From contig JAERSO010000129.1 of NCBI GenBank assembly GCA_016845585.1, positions 186,001-250,000 of the forward strand: 64,000 bases of DNA. The letters run 5' to 3'. The notes beneath the pieces are model-generated. The model saw nothing but the letters and a program-made list of their open reading frames with translations. It did no database searches and was not told the DNA's origin. This document shows, piece after piece, positions 23,846 to 36,385 of the stretch (the first letter of the stretch is position 1; each line of letters begins with the position of its first letter). Both the position numbers and the translations under genes were made by a program. This DNA is from Acidimicrobiaceae bacterium (GTDB lineage: Bacteria; Actinomycetota; Acidimicrobiia; Acidimicrobiales; Aldehydirespiratoraceae).

Positions 23846-25237
23846 ATGTCCGACGGGTCCGGTATGCGATACGCGAGCTCGCGTGGGCTCGCCGCCGAGG
23901 TCGACTTCAGCGATGCCCTCCTCGGCGGGCTCGCCCCCGACGGCGGCCTGTACCTGCCGACCGAGTGGCCCGCGCTCACCTCGGCTGCGCCCGACTCCTA
24001 CCCGGAGCTCGCGGCCGCGGTCATGCAACCGTTCGTGGCCGGGGTCATCGCCCCGGACGACTTCGCGGCGATGGTGGCCGACGCGTACTCGACATTCTCG
24101 GCGCCTGACGTCTGCCCGCTGGTCCGGCTCGACGACAACCATCATCTGCTCGAGCTCTTCCACGGCCCGACCCTTGCGTTCAAGGACGTGGCGCTGCAGT
24201 TGGTCGGCCGCCTCTTCGATCACGAGCTTCGTCGCCGTGACGAGCGAGTCACGATCGTCGGCGCCACGTCGGGCGACACCGGTTCGGCGGCGATGGAAGC
24301 AGTGCGTGGCAGTGACCGCGTCGACATCGTGATCCTTTTCCCGGCGGGCCGCACGAGCGAAGTGCAGCGCCGGCAGATGACGACCCTCGATGATCCCAAC
24401 GTCCACGCAGTCGCCGTGGACGGCACCTTCGACGACTGCCAGGACCTCGTGAAGGCGATGTTCGCGGACGAGCCCTTCCGTTCTCGTTGTGGTCTGTCCG
24501 CGGTCAACTCGATCAACTGGGCCCGGGTCATGGCCCAGATCGTCTACTACGTGTGGGCCGCGCAGAAGCTCGGCCGGCGCGACACCCCCATGACCTACTG
24601 CGTGCCCACCGGGAACTTCGGCAATGTGTTCGCCGGCCACGTCGCCCATCGGATGGGCCTCCCCGTCGACCGTTTCATCGTGGCGTCGAACACCAACGAC
24701 ATCCTCACCCGCCTGATCGACACCGGCGAGATGCTGGCCGACGAGGTCGTTCCCACCCTGTCTCCATCGATGGACATCCAGATCTCTTCGAACCTCGAGC
24801 GTCTGCTCGTCGAGCTGCTCGACGGCAACGGCCCGGCCACGGCGGAACTCCTGGCCGGTTTCCGTGAATACGGTCGGGCGGCGTTGACCCCGCAGCAACA
24901 CGAGCGGTTGGTGTCGGAGTTCGCCGGCACCCGACTCGACGACACCGAGACGCTTGCCGTCATGCGCGACGTCCACGAGCGCCACGGCTTGCTGGTCGAT
25001 CCCCACACCGCGGTCGGCATCGGCGCGGCCGAGCGGTTGCGTCGCCAAGGCGAGGCGATCGTCACCTTGTCGACCGCCCATCCGGCCAAGTTTCCCGATG
25101 CCGTGAAGCGGGCAACGGGTATTCACCCCGAGCTGCCGGCCCATCTCGCCGGCATCTTCGACCGCGAGGAGCGGATGGAGTCGTTGCCCAACGATCTGGC
25201 TGCAGTTGAAGACTACGTGGATGCAGTTCGGCGCTAG
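23846..25237 (+). CDS. thrC: Threonine synthase
   Basis: 463 residues, the long threonine synthase form. The N-terminal motif MRYASSRGLAAEVDFSDALLGGLAPDGGLYLP is typical. The PLP lysine is K113 in LAFKDVALQ, and VGATSGDTGSAAMEA is the phosphate-binding loop. It makes threonine from O-phosphohomoserine. Begins two bases after hom. In mycobacteria thrB (homoserine kinase) follows thrC, but here the next gene is rho, so the kinase must be elsewhere. The C-terminal end (EERMESLPNDLAAVEDYV) is complete. Confidence 0.96.
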   Translation: MSDGSGMRYASSRGLAAEVDFSDALLGGLAPDGGLYLPTEWPALTSAAPDSYPELAAAVMQPFVAGVIAPDDFAAMVADAYSTFSAPDVCPLVRLDDNHHLLELFHGPTLAFKDVALQLVGRLFDHELRRRDERVTIVGATSGDTGSAAMEAVRGSDRVDIVILFPAGRTSEVQRRQMTTLDDPNVHAVAVDGTFDDCQDLVKAMFADEPFRSRCGLSAVNSINWARVMAQIVYYVWAAQKLGRRDTPMTYCVPTGNFGNVFAGHVAHRMGLPVDRFIVASNTNDILTRLIDTGEMLADEVVPTLSPSMDIQISSNLERLLVELLDGNGPATAELLAGFREYGRAALTPQQHERLVSEFAGTRLDDTETLAVMRDVHERHGLLVDPHTAVGIGAAERLRRQGEAIVTLSTAHPAKFPDAVKRATGIHPELPAHLAGIFDREERMESLPNDLAAVEDYVDAVRR

Positions 25238-25353
25238 AGCGCTACGATCACTTCATCGTCATTGATGGTGCCGTCGGATCCGATCGGCAGCGGGCGGCCG
25301 TTCCAGGTGGCCGCAGACGATCAACAGAATCTTCGAACTGAGGAGACGTGCCC

Positions 25354-26961
25354 GTGGAGACCGCGGAGATGCGCCGGTCGACCTTGCAGCGCAAGGATCG
25401 CGATGAGCTGACCCAGATCGCCGAGACGCTCGGCAAGAAGCCGCCGTCGCGTGCGCGCAAGGGGGAGATCATCGATCTGATCCTCGACCTTGCTGCCGGC
25501 AGCGATGGTTCGAGTGTCGGCGGCCCGGCCAAGGACGCCGAGCAGGCCTCCGAGACGGAGACGCCGGCAGCGGCCGAGGCGTCCGCCGAGTCCGAAACGG
25601 CATCGGATGACAGCGATGGTGAGGCAACCGCCGACAGCGACTCGGACGACAGCGCCGACGCCTCCAATGAGGGTGGCGACAAGCAGCAGGGCCGAAATCG
25701 CAACGATCGCAATGACCGCAACGACCAGGGTCAGGGCCAGGGCGAGTCGGGCAACCGCCGACGTCGCCGTCGGGGTCGTGATCGTGACAATCGTGAGGGT
25801 GGCAGCGACAACTGGGACGGCGAGCCGATCCCGGTCGAGGGCTACCTCGATCTCCGCAACGAGGGCTATGGCTTCATCCGGGTGAACGGCATGCTGCCGA
25901 GCCGTGACGACGCGTATGTTCCCGTGAAGCTCGTGCGCCAGTTCGGCCTGCGCAAGGGTGATGTCGTGGCGGGTCCCTCCCGTCCGGCCAACCGCAACGA
26001 GAAGAACCCGGCGCTCCTCTCGGTCGAACAGGTCAATGGCGGCGATCCGCAGGAGGCGGCCGGTCGTCCGCAGTTCGAAGATTTGACACCGCTGTTTCCC
26101 GACGAGCAGCTGAAGATGGAGATGAAGGGCGACCGTTCGAACATGACGGCGCGAATCATCGATCTTCTCTCTCCGATCGGGAAAGGACAGCGTGGCATGA
26201 TCGTGTCGCCGCCGAAGGCGGGCAAGACATCGATCCTGAAGCAGGTCATCCGCTCGATCGAGGCCAACAACCCCGAGGTTCATCTCATGGTGCTGTTGGT
26301 GGACGAGCGGCCCGAAGAGGTCACCGACATGAAGCGGTGGCTGCGTGAAGGCGAGGTCATCGCGTCCACGTTCGACAAGCCGACCGAGGAGCACATCACT
26401 GTCGCGGAGATGACGATCGAGCGCGCCAAGCGCATGGTCGAGGGTGGCCGCGATGTGTGCGTCATTCTCGACGGCATCACCCGCCTCGCTCGCGCGTACA
26501 ACCTCGAGGCACCGCAGTCGGGTCGTGTCATGTCCGGCGGTGTCGATGCCGCGGCGCTGTATCCGCCGAAGAAGTTCTTCGGTGCCGCCCGCAACGTCGA
26601 GGAGGGTGGTTCGCTCACGATTCTCGCCACCGCACTCGTCGACACCGGCTCGCGGATGGACGAGGTCATCTTCGAGGAGTTCAAGGGCACCGGCAACATG
26701 GAGCTCCGTCTGGATCGCCACGCCGCCGAGCGTCGTATCTATCCCGCCATCGAAGTCGATGGCTCGTCCACGCGGCATGAAGAGTTGCTCTTCGAGAAGA
26801 AGCAGCTCAGCAATGTGTGGAAGCTCCGTCGAGTCCTCGGCGCCCTCACCGCCGACGGCAAGCCATCGGCCGGTCTGGAGATGCTGATCGAACGCCTTGG
26901 TGAGTTCAAGACCAATGATGAGTTCCTTGCCGAGGTCGGTTCGTCGGCATCGGCCTCGTAG
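25354..26961 (+). CDS. rho: Transcription termination factor Rho, with long actinobacterial insertion
   Basis: About 535 residues. N-terminal Rho_N (residues 12-50: [34 protein letters not shown]) is followed by a Ser/Asp/Glu-rich then Arg/Asn/Asp-rich low-complexity insertion (about 50-155). The CSD-type RNA-binding domain ([17 protein letters not shown]) and the RecA-like ATPase core follow, with [13 protein letters not shown] as Walker A and [18 protein letters not shown] as Walker B. The hexameric helicase releases RNA polymerase. I choose the GTG at 25354, eight bases after GAGGAG; the GTG at 25348 is only two bases from it. Directly upstream of rpmE, as in mycobacteria. Confidence 0.96.
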   Translation: METAEMRRSTLQRKDRDELTQIAETLGKKPPSRARKGEIIDLILDLAAGSDGSSVGGPAKDAEQASETETPAAAEASAESETASDDSDGEATADSDSDDSADASNEGGDKQQGRNRNDRNDRNDQGQGQGESGNRRRRRRGRDRDNREGGSDNWDGEPIPVEGYLDLRNEGYGFIRVNGMLPSRDDAYVPVKLVRQFGLRKGDVVAGPSRPANRNEKNPALLSVEQVNGGDPQEAAGRPQFEDLTPLFPDEQLKMEMKGDRSNMTARIIDLLSPIGKGQRGMIVSPPKAGKTSILKQVIRSIEANNPEVHLMVLLVDERPEEVTDMKRWLREGEVIASTFDKPTEEHITVAEMTIERAKRMVEGGRDVCVILDGITRLARAYNLEAPQSGRVMSGGVDAAALYPPKKFFGAARNVEEGGSLTILATALVDTGSRMDEVIFEEFKGTGNMELRLDRHAAERRIYPAIEVDGSSTRHEELLFEKKQLSNVWKLRRVLGALTADGKPSAGLEMLIERLGEFKTNDEFLAEVGSSASAS

Positions 26962-26973
26962 ACTGGACCCGCT

Positions 26974-27249
26974 ATGAAGTCTGACATCCACCCCGAGTAC
27001 CGCCCGGTCGTCTTCCAGGACGTCTCCGCCGGCACCTCGTTCATCACCCGCTCCACCATCGACACCAGCGAGACCGTGACATGGGAAGACGGCAACGAGT
27101 ACCCGCTGTACAAGGTGGAGATCTCGTCGGAGAGCCACCCGTTCTTCACCGGCACCATGAAGATCGTCGACACCGCTGGTCGTGTCGAGCGCTTCGAGAA
27201 GCGTTACGGCCGTCGCAAGTCGGCTGGCGCTGCTTCCGAAGACAGCTGA
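26974..27249 (+). CDS. rpmE: 50S ribosomal protein L31, zinc-free form
   Basis: 91 residues starting [18 protein letters not shown]. The L31 core is [28 protein letters not shown]. The four zinc cysteines of the C+ form (CGCG and CSQC in relatives) are absent, replaced by non-Cys residues, so this is the C- (type B-like) form. The gene lies 12 bp after rho, the usual rho-rpmE place. Lack of zinc ligands means it need not respond to zinc supply, unlike the paired RpmE/YkgM systems. The C-terminal tail GAASEDS is disordered. Confidence 0.95.
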   Translation: MKSDIHPEYRPVVFQDVSAGTSFITRSTIDTSETVTWEDGNEYPLYKVEISSESHPFFTGTMKIVDTAGRVERFEKRYGRRKSAGAASEDS

Positions 27250-27256
27250 TCCACTC

Positions 27257-28252
27257 GTGAGTCTCGATCCCGCGCAGCGGGCGGGGCTCGAGCGGGCCCG
27301 GGCCATGGCCCTGGCTCGTGAACAATTCGAACTCGACGCATCGACCGGCGGTGTCGAGGTGGACGCCGCTCCCTTTGGAGTCACGGTGCACTCCTCGGAC
27401 CGGGCGGTCGTTGTCGTTTCCAGCGACGATCTCGCCGTGCTGGGTGGTGTCATCGTCTGGATCGACCGTCTCGGTCTTGATTCCGTCGCGCTCGTCGCCG
27501 AGCACAACGCCGGCGTCCATGCTCGCCGCGTGGCGGTTCTCGCTCCGGAGGTCACCGTCCATCAACTGAGCGGCACGACTGCATCGCCGGCCGCGGCCGA
27601 TCCCATCCCCGAGCCCCAACCCGGTCTCGAAGATTTGGCCGCGCTGGTTGCGGTGATCGAGCGCTCGGGCGCCCAGGCCGTCGAAGAAGACGGAATCATG
27701 CGCGCGGAGGTGGCCGGACTCGAAGTCGGCCGTGTCGTCGAAGCGCCCTCCGGCCCGATGCTCGAGGTCGGCGTCGGTCGCTTCGATCGTGAGGCCGGAG
27801 CGCTTCTCCACGCCGACCGACCGGTCGAACCCAACCTGGTCAGCACCATCGAGCTGGTCAGCGGGCATCGTCGCGCCGGTGCGCCATCGCATGCGATCAA
27901 CCGGATCGGTCGCGAACGTTGGCTTCGCGACGTCGTGCGCAAGAACCCAGGGGAGTGGGGACTCGACAATCTCGCGCTTGTCGAGCCGATTCCGCCTCGC
28001 ACCAGCCTTCTCGAGGCCGGCCCCGCTGCGTTGATGGCTGAGCGGGGCGGTGTGCGCACGCTGGTGGTCTGCTCCGTTGGCGTGGAGTTGGGCCTGATTC
28101 CCGAGGCTGCGGACCTTGTGTCCCGCCATGATCCCGATGCCGTGTTGATTCTCATCCCGGCCCGTGATCAGCTGCCCTTCCTTTCCCGTTTGGCGGGTCG
28201 ATTGCCGGTGCCGACCACGTTGGCGAGCATCGATGTGCCGTGGGCTGACTGA
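27257..28252 (+). CDS. Conserved hypothetical protein of the rho/atp region
   Basis: 331 residues from a GTG at 27257, seven bases after rpmE. The sequence has no membrane segment or signal. Two halves can be seen: an N-terminal acidic alpha/beta part with AVVVVSSDDLAVLGGVIVWIDRLG near residue 50, and a C-terminal part with RTLVVCSVGVELGLIPEAADL and PDAVLILIPARDQLPFLSRLAG near 275, which looks like a Rossmann-type strand-turn-helix pair. I do not recognise the family. Its position between rpmE and the ATP synthase operon and its normal codon use support a real gene. Confidence 0.6.
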   Translation: MSLDPAQRAGLERARAMALAREQFELDASTGGVEVDAAPFGVTVHSSDRAVVVVSSDDLAVLGGVIVWIDRLGLDSVALVAEHNAGVHARRVAVLAPEVTVHQLSGTTASPAAADPIPEPQPGLEDLAALVAVIERSGAQAVEEDGIMRAEVAGLEVGRVVEAPSGPMLEVGVGRFDREAGALLHADRPVEPNLVSTIELVSGHRRAGAPSHAINRIGRERWLRDVVRKNPGEWGLDNLALVEPIPPRTSLLEAGPAALMAERGGVRTLVVCSVGVELGLIPEAADLVSRHDPDAVLILIPARDQLPFLSRLAGRLPVPTTLASIDVPWAD

Positions 28253-28266
28253 TCGCAGGCCGCAAC

Positions 28267-28289
28267 CTCGTCACCGTCGGTGGCACGAG
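28267..28289 (+). terminator. Hairpin between the hypothetical gene and the ATP synthase operon
   Basis: CTCGT-CACC pairs with GGTG-(GC bulge)-ACGAG around a GTC loop. It is followed by TTGTAAAG, which is only weakly T-rich. It lies 15 bp after the stop of the upstream gene, so it would separate the rho-rpmE transcript from the atp operon. Confidence 0.4.
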
Positions 28290-28318
28290 TTGTAAAGATC
28301 AGGGAAAATCAGTAGCTT
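28290..28318 (+). promoter_or_regulatory. Candidate promoter of the ATP synthase operon
   Basis: TTGTAA at 28290-28295 and TAGCTT at 28313-28318 are spaced by 17 bases, upstream of the atpZ start at 28377. Matches to the sigma-70 consensus are moderate (four of six and three of six). The region is the most AT-rich part of the gap, which supports a promoter here. Confidence 0.3.
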
Positions 28319-28376
28319 GTGCACGGATTCACGAGCGGGTAACGAGACTCGCCGGATGCGTCCAGGACACCGACCG

Positions 28377-28661
28377 ATGCAGGCTTCAGCGCAGCGCGAC
28401 TTTCATGATGCCCTTTGGCGTTCTCATGGTGGCTTCGATCTCGTGCTTTCGCCGGTCCTCATCTCGCTGCTCGGACTCTGGATCGATTCCATCGCTGGCA
28501 CTCGCCCGATCTTCATGCTCGCCTTCTTGGCGTTCGGAATCACCGGCGCTGTCCTCAAGGTCTATTTCGACTTCAAGCGCGGAATGGCCGAGACGACCCA
28601 CCGCGCCGCCGAGCTGCGCGCGGAAGCTGCGGCACTCCGCGGCCAGGCGGAGCAGGTATGA
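28377..28661 (+). CDS. AtpZ-like small membrane protein
   Basis: 94 residues from the ATG at 28377; the frame is open from a GTG at 28317, but homology starts later. Two membrane helices, LVLSPVLISLLGLWI and FMLAFLAFGITGAVL, are joined by a short loop, and a basic tail KRGMAETTHRAAELRAEAAALRG follows. This matches the AtpZ/AtpI family at the head of ATP synthase operons, where the proteins help Mg2+ uptake or c-ring assembly. First gene of the operon, overlapping the next by four bases. Confidence 0.75.
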   Translation: MQASAQRDFHDALWRSHGGFDLVLSPVLISLLGLWIDSIAGTRPIFMLAFLAFGITGAVLKVYFDFKRGMAETTHRAAELRAEAAALRGQAEQV

Positions 28662-29134
28662 CCGCCATGGCCGCGAACCCCTTGACCGAGCGCATGGAAG
28701 GGCCTTCGCCCGCCGTCGAGGTCGCCAAGGACATCGCCCGCCGCGGTGCCATCATCGCTCCCGCTGCCGTCATCCTCGGTTCCGTCTTCTGGGGAGCTGA
28801 TGGGGCCGCCTCTGTTGCCTACGGCCTCGGCATCATCGTCGTCAACTTCCTGCTGGCCGCTGCCCTTCTCGGTTGGGGCGCCCGCATCTCGCTCGCGATC
28901 ATGGCCGGCGCCGCCATGTTCGGCTTTCTCATTCGTCTCGGCCTGATTACCGTCGCGGTGCTCGCCGTACGCAACGCATCATGGGTCGAGCTCCTGCCAC
29001 TAGGGCTCACCCTGATCATCACTCACCTCGGATTGCTCTTTTGGGAGATGCGATTCGTGTCCGCCTCGCTAGCCTTTCCCGGGCTCAAGCCACAAAAAAC
29101 CTCAGCTCATCCGAGCGATAAGGAGCAACAGTGA
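28658..29134 (+). CDS. atpI: AtpI-like ATP synthase assembly protein
   Basis: 158 residues from the ATG at 28658. Four hydrophobic helices are predicted: APAAVILGSVFW, GLGIIVVNFLLAAALLGWG, AIMAGAAMFGFLIRLGLITVAV and LLPLGLTLIITHLGLLFWEM. AtpI proteins help insert the c-ring into the membrane. The start overlaps atpZ (ATGA) and the stop overlaps the next gene atpB by four bases, giving tight coupling. The family is weakly conserved, so the assignment rests on position, size and topology. Confidence 0.75.
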   Translation: MTAMAANPLTERMEGPSPAVEVAKDIARRGAIIAPAAVILGSVFWGADGAASVAYGLGIIVVNFLLAAALLGWGARISLAIMAGAAMFGFLIRLGLITVAVLAVRNASWVELLPLGLTLIITHLGLLFWEMRFVSASLAFPGLKPQKTSAHPSDKEQQ

Positions 29135-29896
29135 TCCTCGGAGCCGTGCACTTCCCACCGATCGAGAACGTGATCGAGTGGCCGGCATTCCTGTTCGAAG
29201 GCACCGACTACGCCTTCAACAAGATCGCCTTCATCCACCTCCTCGGCATGGTCATTCCGGCCGTCGTGTTCCTGCTCGCCAAGCGTGGCGACGGACTCGT
29301 GCCTCGTGGAACCCGCACAGTCGCTGAGGGCATCGTCACCTTCGTCGAGGAGCAGATCGCCAAGCCCGGTATCGGCCACGGCCACGAGCCGTACATGCCG
29401 CTGCTGGTATCGTTCTTCCTCTTTGTCTTCATCGGCAACATCACCGAGGTCATCCCGCTCTTCCAGATGCCGGCCAACGCTCGCATGGCGGGTCCGGTCG
29501 TGATCGCCCTCACTGCATGGGCGATGTTCATCGCTGTCGGTGTGCGCCACAACGGTCTCAAGTACTTCGCCATGGTGCTCTTCCCTCCGGGCGTGCCCAA
29601 GGCGCTCTACCTGCTGGTGACGCCCATCGAGTTCCTCTCGAACTTCCTGGTCCGCCCCTTCAGCCACGCCGTTCGTCTCTTCGCCAACATGCTCGCCGGT
29701 CACATCCTTCTCGTGACGTTCACCGTGCTCTGCATCTCGGTGTTCTCGGCGTCAGCGCTCTTCCTCGTCCAGATCGGCACCTTCCCCGGCCTGGTCCTTT
29801 TCACCGCTTTCGAGGTCGGCGTCTCGCTGATCCAGGCCTTCGTCTTCTCGATCCTTGCCGCCGTGTACATCGGTGGCGCCCTGCACCCGGCTCACT

Positions 29897-29898
<2 letters not shown>
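29131..29898 (+). CDS. atpB: ATP synthase F0 subunit a
   Basis: 255 residues from a GTG start. It has the Pfam ATP-synt_A pattern. LSNFLVRPFSHAVRLFANMLAGHILLV near residue 170 holds the essential half-channel arginine in AVRLFANMLAGH, and GVSLIQAFVFSILAAVYIGGA is the terminal helix. Forms the proton path with the c-ring. In the operon atpI-B-E. A duplicated word (GATCTCTGATCAGCG) follows its stop. Confidence 0.97.
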
Positions 29899-30274
<376 letters not shown>

Positions 30275-30285
30275 TCCCCCTGGTG

Positions 30286-30305
30286 TCTCGGCGGCATGGC
30301 CGAGA
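30286..30305 (+). promoter_or_regulatory. Hairpin between atpE and atpF
   Basis: TCTCGGC (30286-30292) pairs perfectly with GCCGAGA (30299-30305) around the loop GGCATG. It lies in the 74-bp spacer after atpE. A stem-loop here could stabilise the upstream c-subunit message or partly terminate transcription, giving more c than other subunits. This is an inference from position. Confidence 0.4.
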
Positions 30306-30348
30306 ACCGTTGTACGCACGCTGACACGCACACTGAGGTGCATTTGCG

Positions 30349-30915
30349 ATGGAATTGTTGATTCTCGGCGCTGACGCCGAGGAAGAAGAACACGAGGCAG
30401 AGGAAGGCCACGCCGAAGTCGAGGCCGAAGCTCCGCCGAACCCGGTTATCCCGGAGGTCAATGAGATCCTCTGGGCAGCCGTTTTCTTCTTCCTGCTCTG
30501 GGCCATGATGAAGTACGTCCTGCTTCCCCCGATCGTTCGAGGGATGAAGAACCGTGCTGACACGATCCAGTCCGGCAAGGATGCTGCTGACGCTGCGACC
30601 GCCGCGCTGGGTGCCGCCAAGCGCGATCACGAGGCCACGCTGGCCGAGGCTCGCGCCGAAGCCGGCACGATCCTCGCGGGTGCCCGTGCTGCCGCTGACG
30701 AGCGTCGCTCTGCTCTGCAGGCCGACGCCGACTCGGAGATCGCCGACATGCGACGTGATGCCCAGGCCGAGATCGATCAAGCCCGCGCCGATGCGCTCTC
30801 CGGCATGCGGGGCGACGTTTCGTCTCTCGCTGTCGGTGCCGCCTCGATCGTGCTCGGTCGGGACCTCGACGCAGGTGCCAACCAGTCCGCCATCGACCAG
30901 GCCCTCGGCCAGTAG
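30349..30915 (+). CDS. atpF: ATP synthase F0 subunit b
   Basis: 188 residues. A short acidic N-terminus (AEEEEHEAEEGHAEVEAEA) precedes the single membrane helix EILWAAVFFFLLWAMMKYVLL near residue 45, and then a long Ala/Glu/Arg coiled coil runs to the end. The acidic start is unusual, as most b subunits begin directly at the helix. One of two b-type genes in this operon. The peripheral stalk joins F0 to delta. Confidence 0.95.
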   Translation: MELLILGADAEEEEHEAEEGHAEVEAEAPPNPVIPEVNEILWAAVFFFLLWAMMKYVLLPPIVRGMKNRADTIQSGKDAADAATAALGAAKRDHEATLAEARAEAGTILAGARAAADERRSALQADADSEIADMRRDAQAEIDQARADALSGMRGDVSSLAVGAASIVLGRDLDAGANQSAIDQALGQ

Positions 30916-30928
30916 ATCGGAGACGCAG

Positions 30929-31477
30929 ATGCTTGCACTACTCATCGCTGCTGAGGACTCCCACGGCGTCGAGCCCAACGGCTACTTCATCCCGCACGAC
31001 ATCAACGAGCTCTGGTGGGGCTCGGTGTCCTTCGGCATCATCTTCATTCTCTTCATGATGAAGGGTCTTCCCGTCATCAAGAAGGCGATGCAGGCCAAGA
31101 CCGCACGGGTGGAAGCCGAACTGGCTGACGCCGAGCAGGCCAAGGCCGATGCCGAGGCCGAGCTGACCTCACTCACCTCGTCACTCGGCGACGCCGGTGC
31201 TGAGGCCGAGGCCATCATCTCGGATGCTCGCGAACAGGCTGTTCGTCTCGAGGCCGATCTCGTTGCTCGTGCCGAGGCCGACGTGGTCGAAGCCAAGGAG
31301 CGGGCTCGTATCGAGGTCGCTGCTCAGCGTGATCAGGCGCTGACCGACCTGCGAGCGGCCGTTGCCGCTCAGGCACAGACCGCCGCCGACGCTGTCGTTC
31401 GGGGAAACCTCGACGATGCCGCTGTCCAGAGCTCGTTGATCGACGACTACATCTCTTCCGTCGGCGCAGCCGGCTGA
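30929..31477 (+). CDS. Second ATP synthase b-type subunit (b')
   Basis: 182 residues from the ATG at 30929. It has a single helix near residue 30 (LWWGSVSFGIIFILFMMKGLPVI) followed by a coiled coil rich in Ala, Glu and Asp, ending SLIDDYISSVGAAG. The helix and coil differ from the upstream b, so a b/b' heterodimer is likely. In mycobacteria the corresponding second b-like part is fused to delta; here it stands as a separate gene directly before atpH (16 bp). Confidence 0.93.
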   Translation: MLALLIAAEDSHGVEPNGYFIPHDINELWWGSVSFGIIFILFMMKGLPVIKKAMQAKTARVEAELADAEQAKADAEAELTSLTSSLGDAGAEAEAIISDAREQAVRLEADLVARAEADVVEAKERARIEVAAQRDQALTDLRAAVAAQAQTAADAVVRGNLDDAAVQSSLIDDYISSVGAAG

Positions 31478-31493
31478 CCCCAAGGACACTGTT

Positions 31494-32018
31494 ATGAGTG
31501 ACACCATCGACGCATATGCGAACGCTCTCCTCGCAGTCGTGCGCGCCGAGGGCGCCAGCGGGGCCGACGACGAGATCTATCGGTTTGCGCAGGCCCTGGA
31601 GGGGAACGACGCATTGAGCGCCGCCCTCGCCGATCCCTACATCCCGGCCGAGAAGCGTCAGCAGATCGTTGCCGACGTGCTCGGCGACAAGGCCGGCAAC
31701 GTCGCCAACGCCGCCATCGCCCTCGTGGTCGGTGCCGGTCGTGCGGTCGATCTGCCCGCCATCGCCCGAGCCCTCGTGGCCAAGCAGGCTGCCGCCGGGG
31801 GCCGCGAGGTCGCCGAGGTTCGCAGCGCTGTCGCCCTGAGCGACGATCAGAAGACCCGCCTGGCGGCCTCGCTTGCGAAGGCCACCGGCAAGGACATCGA
31901 AGTAAAGGTGACTGTCGACCCCTCCGTGCTCGGCGGCGTCGTCACCACCATTGGCGACACTGTGATCGACGGAAGCGTCCGCAGTCGCCTCGCCCAGGTG
32001 AAATCTCACCTCGGCTGA
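31494..32018 (+). CDS. atpH: ATP synthase F1 subunit delta
   Basis: 174 residues. It begins MSDTIDAYANALLAVV, and the six-helix N-terminal domain is seen. The C-terminal family signature VDPSVLGGVVTTIGDTVIDGSVRSRL near residue 140 is present. It ties the peripheral stalk to the top of the alpha3-beta3 hexamer. Its gene is separate from b', unlike the mycobacterial fusion. A typical unfused length. Confidence 0.95.
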   Translation: MSDTIDAYANALLAVVRAEGASGADDEIYRFAQALEGNDALSAALADPYIPAEKRQQIVADVLGDKAGNVANAAIALVVGAGRAVDLPAIARALVAKQAAAGGREVAEVRSAVALSDDQKTRLAASLAKATGKDIEVKVTVDPSVLGGVVTTIGDTVIDGSVRSRLAQVKSHLG

Positions 32019-32049
32019 TTGAGAACGAAGCAGAGAGAAGAGACCAGAG

Positions 32050-33672
<1,623 letters not shown>

Positions 33673-33680
33673 GGTAGCCC

Positions 33681-34889
33681 GTGCCTGGCGGTAAAGAACG
33701 CGAGCTCAAGCGACGGATCTCGAGCGTTCAGTCCACCAAGAAGATCACCCGAGCCATGGAGCTCATCGCTGCCACCCGCGTGGTGAAGGCGATGCAGCGG
33801 GCCGACGCGTCACGCCCCTACGCCAGGCAGATCACCTCGGTGATCGAGAACTTGGCTGCGGGTGGTGCCGAGGTCAACCATCCGCTGTTGCGTGAGGTCG
33901 AAGACGTCAAGCGTGTCGGCTTCATCGTGATGGCCGGCGATCGTGGTCTGGCCGGTGCCTACAACTCGAACCCGATTCGCGCATGTGAGCGTCAGCTCCA
34001 GGCCCACCAACTCGAGGGCAAGGACTACTCACTTTTCTGCGTCGGCAAGAAGGCCAACGCCTACTTCAAGTTCCGCAACTACCGGATCGATCACACCTAC
34101 GCCGGTTTCTCTGACAACCCGACGTACGAGGACGCCCGCCAGATCGCGGAGGACGTCGCCGACGCCTTCATCTCCGGTGAGGTCGACGAAGTCGAGCTGA
34201 TCTACACCGAGTTCGTCTCCATGGGTACGCAGAACGTTTCGGTTCGCCGATTCCTGCCCCTCGAGGACACCGCGGTGATGGCCGAAGCCGGCGGTGGGTC
34301 CGCTGAGGCTGCAGCCGCGTTCGAGTTCGAGCCGTCCCCCGAGGCCGTTCTGGAATCGCTCCTGCCCCGCTATGTCGAAGCCCGCCTCTTCGGTGCGCTC
34401 CTCGACTGTGCGGCATCTGAGCACGCCAACCGTCAGCGGGCCATGAAATCAGCCACCGACAACGCCGAGGAGCTGATCACCAAGCTTTCGCGTGAGATGA
34501 ACTCGGCCCGTCAGGCCGCGATCACCACCGAGATCATGGAGATCGTCAGTGGCGCCGAGGCACTCGGTGCCGACGACGGTGGCTCCGACGCCGGTTCATT
34601 CGACACGTCCGCCGGTCTCGAGGCAGCACTGCTCGCCAACGCCGCTGCGACCGCCACGGCCACCATCGAGCCCGGCCCTTACGGTGCCGGCTCCGCCGCC
34701 CCGCTGGCCGACAGCTCGGCCCCATCGGCTGCGTTCACCATCAAGGGCAACGCCGACTCCATGCTCTACCACCGACCCGACAGCCGCAGCTACGACGTGA
34801 CCAAGGCCGAGGTCTGGTTCGACACGCCTGAACGAGCCGAGGCCGCCGGTTTCACGCTCGCCAACACACACCCTTCTCCGGAATCCTGA
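33681..34889 (+). CDS. atpG: ATP synthase F1 subunit gamma with a C-terminal extra domain
   Basis: 402 residues, compared with about 290 in most gamma subunits. The start [31 protein letters not shown] and the terminal helix [22 protein letters not shown] (to about 291) are normal gamma. After this comes a low-complexity linker rich in Ala, Thr, Pro and Gly (about 292-350). A small compact segment follows (about 351-402): [40 protein letters not shown]. This pattern (GNADSM-x-YH, P-x-S-x-x-Y, AEVWF) matches a small domain I know from tails of other actinobacterial proteins. The frame is continuous with good codon use, so the fusion is real. Confidence 0.9.
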   Translation: MPGGKERELKRRISSVQSTKKITRAMELIAATRVVKAMQRADASRPYARQITSVIENLAAGGAEVNHPLLREVEDVKRVGFIVMAGDRGLAGAYNSNPIRACERQLQAHQLEGKDYSLFCVGKKANAYFKFRNYRIDHTYAGFSDNPTYEDARQIAEDVADAFISGEVDEVELIYTEFVSMGTQNVSVRRFLPLEDTAVMAEAGGGSAEAAAAFEFEPSPEAVLESLLPRYVEARLFGALLDCAASEHANRQRAMKSATDNAEELITKLSREMNSARQAAITTEIMEIVSGAEALGADDGGSDAGSFDTSAGLEAALLANAAATATATIEPGPYGAGSAAPLADSSAPSAAFTIKGNADSMLYHRPDSRSYDVTKAEVWFDTPERAEAAGFTLANTHPSPES

Positions 34890-36356
<1,467 letters not shown>

Positions 36357-36385
36357 TCACGCGGTAACGAGGAACGCAGGACATC

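Noticed and set aside
25321-27555. Leftward open frame of about 740 codons over rho
   Set aside because: Antisense shadow of rho, rpmE and the following gene; its translation is low in complexity and resembles no protein.
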